From assembly GCA_047608075.1 (NCBI GenBank), contig JBLKRX010000015.1:1-64000 (forward strand): DNA of 64,000 bases, in the 5' to 3' direction. Below, piece by piece: positions 59,487 through 64,000 of this stretch; the stretch's first letter is position 1, and every line of letters begins with the position of its first letter. The stretch comes from Ferdinandcohnia humi_A. GTDB lineage: Bacteria > Bacillota > Bacilli > Bacillales > Bacillaceae_L. Made by a program: the position numbers and the translations under genes. The notes beneath the pieces are model-generated. The model saw nothing but the letters and a program-made list of their open reading frames with translations. It was not told the DNA's origin and searched no databases.

Positions 59487-60272
59487 CTAAAGCACAAGTG
59501 ATTGATTCAGAAGCTTCTCTAAAGAATGATCTATAGTGAAAATAGTACTTTGTTTCAAAGTTTCACTAAAAAGCCCCTTCGTTATTTCAGCAGAAACGAG
59601 TAAATTTTCAACAGTAACTTCTTTTGGATATGTAGATAGGAAAGCTTTAATAAAAGCGGGATCCAATGTTTCATATGCTTTAAATTGATGAAGTTTTTTG
59701 TCCTCATTTAAGGCTTGTACGATTAAGGTGTAGTCCCTCATTTCCTCAAGCATTTTAAGTGCATAGATAACGTTATTTCGCTTCAACTCCTTCTCCAAAG
59801 CCATAGCACAATAAACAAACTCAAATGCTATATCAATATTCAAATTATATTTAACAGGCTTGCTTAAAAAGTGTTCATGTTCGGCATTCATTTTCTCAGT
59901 TATTAGACCAGTCTTATCGACGATTACTTTCCATAAAGGCGATTTGACTGATAATAATTCTCTTGGAACAACAGATACATTAAATTCCAGTTTATTTTCC
60001 TTTATAGCGATTAGAAGAAAGATGTTTTGACGAAGTTGTTTTTCTTTGATGTAGAGTGGATCGAAGCCACTTAGAGTTTGATGAATCAGATTTTTTGTTT
60101 GTTCAACATCTTCAACTCTAGAAGTAGCGACCATTAAATCAATATCAGAATGTAGATCTTTATAACCAATCACTCCAGATCCTAACTGGATAATACCTTC
60201 TACTAAATTAAAAGACTCTAATTGCTTGATAGCATTAACAAAATAAGTATTTCTATCTTTAGAACTATACAT
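59487..60272 (-). CDS. Nucleotidyltransferase-domain protein
   Basis: 261 residues. The N-terminal nucleotidyltransferase motif is GSGVIGYKDLHSDIDLMV (about 32-49), with the paired aspartates of the beta-polymerase fold. The C-terminal half is helical and resembles the substrate domain of aminoglycoside-type nucleotidyltransferases. It may modify a small molecule, a nucleotide or an antibiotic; the target is not known. A well-spaced ribosome site (GGTAGGAGAG) precedes ATG 60272. Convergent with the S9 peptidase gene. Confidence 0.8.
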   Translation of the reverse strand: MYSSKDRNTYFVNAIKQLESFNLVEGIIQLGSGVIGYKDLHSDIDLMVATSRVEDVEQTKNLIHQTLSGFDPLYIKEKQLRQNIFLLIAIKENKLEFNVSVVPRELLSVKSPLWKVIVDKTGLITEKMNAEHEHFLSKPVKYNLNIDIAFEFVYCAMALEKELKRNNVIYALKMLEEMRDYTLIVQALNEDKKLHQFKAYETLDPAFIKAFLSTYPKEVTVENLLVSAEITKGLFSETLKQSTIFTIDHSLEKLLNQSLVL

Positions 60273-60757
60273 ATTTTGATCTCTCCTACCTTTTTGTTCT
60301 TTTTTCTTGCCCCAGGATTTTCTTTGACGTTAACGTGGGGGAGTTACTTGAAATGGAAATTTTTGCAATCAACTGTATTCATAATAATATAAAACGAGGT
60401 AACCATTTGTGCAAGTTCAATTTACCAAGTTTGTCTCTAAGTCCTATGTCTACAATCACAGCTTATTTTTCTTATCTGAGTTAGCTTCGAATAACTCAAA
60501 CATCTTAAAATAGATGCTTCAAAATTATTGAGAACCTTCAATATAAGTCCATACACATAAACTCCATCCTTCCGAAGATCCCTTAAAACCGGAGCACTAA
60601 AACCAACTGTCCTCCTGACGTGGACAAAACTCCTTAACTGTCTTTTTGTGGTGTCAGGCACCGAATTGGCGGGAAATAATTTTTTGGTAGGATGGACCAG
60701 TTGGTGTACAATATAGGTAGGATGATGGGCTTTTGATTATTAGTGAGGAGAGTTTAC
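60273..60757. other. Gap of 485 bp with a small palindrome
   Basis: No convincing gene. GGTGTCAGGCACC at 60651-60663 is a compact inverted repeat of a kind often repeated in Bacillus intergenic DNA near REP-associated transposases. A 74-codon minus-strand frame (60437-60661) overlaps it, has a start inside the palindrome and no recognisable family. I treat the stretch as non-coding repeat debris. Confidence 0.4.
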
Positions 60758-61378
60758 ATGGATTTTGAAACGTTGAAGGAACTCTTAACTTTAAAGAATA
60801 TTGAAGGGTTGTTACAGGATTACAGGTCATTCGGTCCATTGCCAGGGATTTTGCTGCCGATGCTGGAAGCTTTTCTTCCGTTTCTCCCACTTTTTGCATT
60901 TGTTGTTGCAAATGCGAATGCATTTGGACTTTGGCTAGGCTTTTTATATTCCTGGCTTGGTGCAATAGGGGGCTCACTGCTTGTCTTTTTTCTCGTACGG
61001 AAATATGGTCAAAAACGCTTTTTCTCTTTTGTTGGCCGCCATCGAAAAGTGAAGGCGCTTGTCAATTGGATTGAGAGACATGGTTTTGGACCATTGTTTA
61101 TATTATTATGCTTTCCATTCACCCCTTCTGCCATCATTAACTTAGTGGCAGGGTTATCAAGAATAAGTACTCCACAATTTGTTTTAGCAGTTTTATGCGG
61201 AAAATTAGTTATGATTTTTACAATAAGCTTCATAGGCTATGATATACGAGCACTTTTTCAGCAGCCTGTCAGAACAGTCATTGTATTACTTATTATTTTT
61301 GTACTTTGGCTTGTTGGGAAGCGAGTAGAAGCATGGCTTAAGGTAAAGCCGAATATGCTAAAAGAAAGTGAGCGGTAA
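60758..61378 (+). CDS. yhjE: DedA/TVP38/TMEM64-family membrane protein (YhjE-like)
   Basis: 206 residues with about five to six hydrophobic segments. The VTT-domain signature appears around YSWLGAIGGSLLVFFLVRKYG and CFPFTPSAIINLVAGLSRI (about residues 65-140). Proteins of this family act in membrane homeostasis and lipid scrambling or flipping. ATG 60758 has GTGAGGAGAG upstream; an ATG 15 bases earlier does not. The signal peptidase gene follows, as yhjE-sipV do in B. subtilis. Confidence 0.88.
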   Translation: MDFETLKELLTLKNIEGLLQDYRSFGPLPGILLPMLEAFLPFLPLFAFVVANANAFGLWLGFLYSWLGAIGGSLLVFFLVRKYGQKRFFSFVGRHRKVKALVNWIERHGFGPLFILLCFPFTPSAIINLVAGLSRISTPQFVLAVLCGKLVMIFTISFIGYDIRALFQQPVRTVIVLLIIFVLWLVGKRVEAWLKVKPNMLKESER

Positions 61379-61412
61379 TGACTAGGTAGAAGTGAGAGGA
61401 CGGTGGAGTGGA

Positions 61413-61991
61413 TTGGAGGAAAGCCCAAAGAAAAAAGAATTCTCATTACTCAAGACGGTAGGAATTAGTATTATTTTAGTTGTTTTTTTTAGAACCTTCT
61501 TATTTACAAACTATATTGTCGAAGGAGAATCAATGATGCCAACCCTTGAGGATGGTAATCTTTTGATGGTAAATAAGATTGAGATGAAGATAGGCGAGCT
61601 CGAACGGTTCGATATTGTAGTATTTCACAAAAACGAAGAGGAAGACTTTGTGAAAAGGGTCATTGGTTTACCAGGAGATACGCTACAGTATAAAGCGGAT
61701 GTCCTGTATATTAACGGTAAAAAGGTCGCTGAACCCTTTTTGGATGAATTCAAAGAGGAACTAATCGGTGGGCAATTAACAGGTGATTTTACTTTAGAAG
61801 AAGCGACAGGGGAAACGAAGGTACCTGAAGACCATGTGTTTGTTATCGGGGATAATCGGTTAGATAGCTGGGATAGCCGTCATTTTGGATTTATCAGGAT
61901 TGACCAAATAGTAGGGAAGGTAAATATAAAATATTGGCCGGTGAATAGGGTACAGCTTCTCTCAGTTGGGGCCACATTTATCCCTCAGTAA
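61413..61991 (+). CDS. sipV: Type I signal peptidase (SipV-like)
   Basis: About 192 residues. One N-terminal membrane segment (about 13-33) precedes the catalytic serine in GESMMPTL and the catalytic lysine in VKRVIGLPGD. The later boxes VFVIGDNRLDSWDSRHFG are complete. It removes signal peptides from secreted proteins. TTG 61413 is preferred because it gives MEESPKKKEF after a GGTGGAG site; GTG 61392 is the alternative and adds seven residues. Confidence 0.9.
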   Translation: MEESPKKKEFSLLKTVGISIILVVFFRTFLFTNYIVEGESMMPTLEDGNLLMVNKIEMKIGELERFDIVVFHKNEEEDFVKRVIGLPGDTLQYKADVLYINGKKVAEPFLDEFKEELIGGQLTGDFTLEEATGETKVPEDHVFVIGDNRLDSWDSRHFGFIRIDQIVGKVNIKYWPVNRVQLLSVGATFIPQ

Positions 61992-62068
61992 AGGAATTAT
62001 ACATTCTATTATGCGTAATCTATGATTGTAATCATATGTGTAAAATGGACGCTATCATTTAAAATGGT

Positions 62069-62100
62069 AAAGAACTCAACTGAATTTTGAGTTCTTTTTA
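62069..62100 (+). terminator. Terminator after the signal peptidase gene
   Basis: A perfect 11-bp stem AAAGAACTCAA / TTGAGTTCTTT with a 7-base loop, then TT. Confidence 0.88.
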
Positions 62101-62164
62101 TGTTTGTATATGATAAAATAGTAACAATATTATGAATCCTTATCATAGAAGGGAGGTTTTGAAT

Positions 62165-64000
62165 ATGGGTGCAAAAATTCATGTACTCCAAACCAAAATT
62201 ACACCACCTAACCTGAAGGAACATATTCTACGAAGACCTTCACTTATGAAAAAAATGAAAACGATACCAAAATATCCGTTAACTATTCTTCATTCGGGTG
62301 CTGGATATGGAAAAACAACGGCACTTGCTTCTTTTGTACATGACCAAAAAACTAAATCCTGCTGGTATAGTGTTGGCAATAATGACGACGATATTATCCC
62401 ATTTCTAACATATGTAGTATATGCAATTAGAAAGCATTACCATGGATTCGGAACTGAGCTCCTTCTTTATGTAGAGAACATAGAAAGATACGTACGTGAT
62501 GAAGAGATTCGAACATTATGCTCTTTGTTTATAAATGAAATTACAATTTTAGAAACGAAGGTAACCTTATTTATTGATGATTATCATTTGATCCAACATT
62601 CATCATCAATCGATCAATGGATGACTTGGCTTCTCCAGCATCTTCCGATAAATTTTCATCTTGTTCTATCAAGTAGAGTACGACCAAACTGGGAGTTTCT
62701 TACTACGATGATGGTAAGAGGCGAGGTACTTGAAATCAAACAGCATGATCTTATGTTTTCCTTTGATGAGGTAGAAGTGCTATTAAGTGATTTGTATGAC
62801 GGAGAATTGAATGAAAAAGAAATTGAAAAAATCTTTTCGATAACGGAAGGTTGGATTATTGCAATTGGAATGATTCGTCAACAACTTTCATCTGAAGGTA
62901 GTATTGAAATGATTCTAAATAATAAATCACAATCGCTTGATGAACTATTTCGTTTCCTAGCTATGGAGGTTTTCATGAAGCAACCTCCAATGGTGCAGCA
63001 ATTCTTAGAGAATACTTGTATTTTTGAAGAGTTGAATGGAAAAGTGTGTGATGAAGTATTAGGTATTCGAAGCTCAGGAGAGATGTTAAAAGAGCTGTCA
63101 GATCATAATTTATTTTTACTCTCAATTGGAGAAGGGCAGTATCGCTATCATGCCTTGTTTAAAGAATTTTTGGAGCAGAGACTATATTCTACTAATGAAA
63201 GACATTTTTATAACCTACATGTTCAAACAGCACGATATTACATGCGAATAAGGGAGTATAATCACTCAATCTATCATCTTGAGGCAGTTGAAGATTTTGA
63301 GAAAGTAGCAGAAATACTCCATCACTATGGCGAGAAAATGATTAAGAATGGTCAACTTGAGGGATTGCTTGACCGATTAAAAAACATCCCTGAGCCACTT
63401 ATGAATCATTACTATTTATTATGGCTATATAAAGGAGAAGCATTACGTTACCGTTGCTCCTATAAAGAAGCAGAGGATTGCTATGTGAAAGCGATTAAAA
63501 TGGCAACTGCTGCAAAAGATTATCAAGGATTAAGTAAAGCTTTTGAAGGTCAGGCGAAAATCTATTTAGATACGATTCAGCCGGGAAAAGCGGAGCGTTA
63601 CCTCCAGCAAGCCATCGAAACACTTGAACAAAATGAAACTTCCTCCAGCGAGGATAAAAGTCGTTTGTATCAATTAATGGCCGAAAATCTTGCGAATGCT
63701 GGTCAACCATTAAAGGCTAAAAAATGGTATGAAAAAGGGAAAGAGTTAAATATTCCTCTTTTAGATGGAAATCTAGAGGCGCGATTGTATTTACGAACTG
63801 GAAAATTAGTAGAAGCGAAAAAAATTCTGTTACAAAAGAAAGTATCTGAACAGGTAGATAACACCGTACACCTTCAACAATCACATCGAGAAACGAATTT
63901 GCTTTTATCCTTAATTGAGGCATTTATCGGGAATGGGCAAAGAGCAAAGGAGCTGGCTGAATCGGGAATCAAGCAGGGAGTTCAATTTCAAGCACCTTTT
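62165..64000 (+). CDS. MalT/LuxR-type large ATP-binding regulator, 5' part
   Basis: 612 codons are present and the frame runs out of the window without a stop. The N terminus resembles MalT (KITPPNLKEHILRRPSL). Walker A is GAGYGKTTALASF (near residue 45) and Walker B is VTLFIDDYHL (near 140), followed by a winged-helix region and TPR-like repeats (YKEAEDCYVKAIKMA and PGKAERYLQQAIE near residues 430-490). Members of the family end in a LuxR-type DNA-binding domain, here beyond the edge. Good ribosome site GGGAGG before ATG 62165. The regulated genes are probably right of the window. Confidence 0.88.
   Translation, partial: MGAKIHVLQTKITPPNLKEHILRRPSLMKKMKTIPKYPLTILHSGAGYGKTTALASFVHDQKTKSCWYSVGNNDDDIIPFLTYVVYAIRKHYHGFGTELLLYVENIERYVRDEEIRTLCSLFINEITILETKVTLFIDDYHLIQHSSSIDQWMTWLLQHLPINFHLVLSSRVRPNWEFLTTMMVRGEVLEIKQHDLMFSFDEVEVLLSDLYDGELNEKEIEKIFSITEGWIIAIGMIRQQLSSEGSIEMILNNKSQSLDELFRFLAMEVFMKQPPMVQQFLENTCIFEELNGKVCDEVLGIRSSGEMLKELSDHNLFLLSIGEGQYRYHALFKEFLEQRLYSTNERHFYNLHVQTARYYMRIREYNHSIYHLEAVEDFEKVAEILHHYGEKMIKNGQLEGLLDRLKNIPEPLMNHYYLLWLYKGEALRYRCSYKEAEDCYVKAIKMATAAKDYQGLSKAFEGQAKIYLDTIQPGKAERYLQQAIETLEQNETSSSEDKSRLYQLMAENLANAGQPLKAKKWYEKGKELNIPLLDGNLEARLYLRTGKLVEAKKILLQKKVSEQVDNTVHLQQSHRETNLLLSLIEAFIGNGQRAKELAESGIKQGVQFQAPF

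Noticed and set aside
60437..60661. 74-codon minus-strand frame
   Set aside because: It has no ribosome site, starts in a palindrome and has no recognisable domain.

Overview
The window is a stretch of a low-GC Gram-positive chromosome from the family Bacillaceae. The evidence is a Bacillus-type gene order (hmoB-pbpF-hemE-hemH-hemY, yhfH-yhfI-lplJ-lcfB, comK, yhjD/yhjE/sip), strong AGGAGG-type ribosome sites, frequent GTG/TTG starts, a T-box leader, a FadR box and cre-like sites. I see no rRNA, tRNA, CRISPR array or prophage. The species cannot be fixed from the sequence alone.

Layout. (1) 1-19.8 kb is conserved backbone: a YhfA-like permease, heme monooxygenase HmoB, penicillin-binding protein PbpF, late heme synthesis (hemE, hemH, hemY), the tiny zinc-ribbon protein YhfH (42 aa), the metallo-hydrolase YhfI, lipoate ligase LplJ, the FadR-controlled acyl-CoA synthetase LcfB, an enoyl-CoA hydratase, AzlCD, an alkyltransferase-like protein, a T-box-controlled arginyl-tRNA synthetase and an M48 peptidase. 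(2) 20-46 kb is an accessory carbohydrate island. (3) 46.5-51.5 kb holds an AraC regulator, a degenerate phosphofructokinase-like protein, a transketolase and a DeoR/SorC-type sugar-phosphate regulator. (4) 52-64 kb is backbone again: the glyoxylate shunt (aceB-aceA), an IDEAL protein, ComK, YhjD, an S9 peptidase, a nucleotidyltransferase, a DedA/TVP38 membrane protein, a signal peptidase and the start of a MalT/LuxR-type regulator cut by the window edge.

The island is the most interesting part. It holds two DUF4185-type (GH183-like) proteins, one membrane-anchored and one secreted with two C-terminal modules. It also holds two cytoplasmic DUF2961/GH172-type proteins, an oligosaccharide ABC importer without its own ATPase, a ribokinase-family kinase, and a stand-alone SIS-domain protein with all four catalytic residues of arabinose-5-phosphate isomerase (KdsD/KpsF/GutQ). 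Other members are a GH42-type beta-galactosidase, a DUF1680/GH127-type enzyme, two large unassigned glycosidase-like proteins and a four-gene MacB-like ABC system. GH183 and GH172 are the families of endo- and exo-D-arabinofuranosidases that cut mycobacterial arabinan. The parts therefore fit a D-arabinan utilisation pathway: outside cutting, import, inside trimming to D-arabinose, phosphorylation to D-arabinose 5-phosphate, isomerisation to D-ribulose 5-phosphate, then transketolase. This is inference from family membership and order, but the parts fit closely. A LacI-family regulator sits behind five tandem operator boxes, and related boxes precede the kinase and importer genes; a cre-type site precedes the secreted enzyme.

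The window also carries several non-coding repeats. One is a MITE-like element in three copies with GGCT-type inverted ends and 8-bp target duplications; one copy is enlarged by a 52-bp tandem repeat. Others are a second dispersed structured repeat (two long and two partial copies), a 20-bp tandem repeat and a long palindrome between hemE and hemH.
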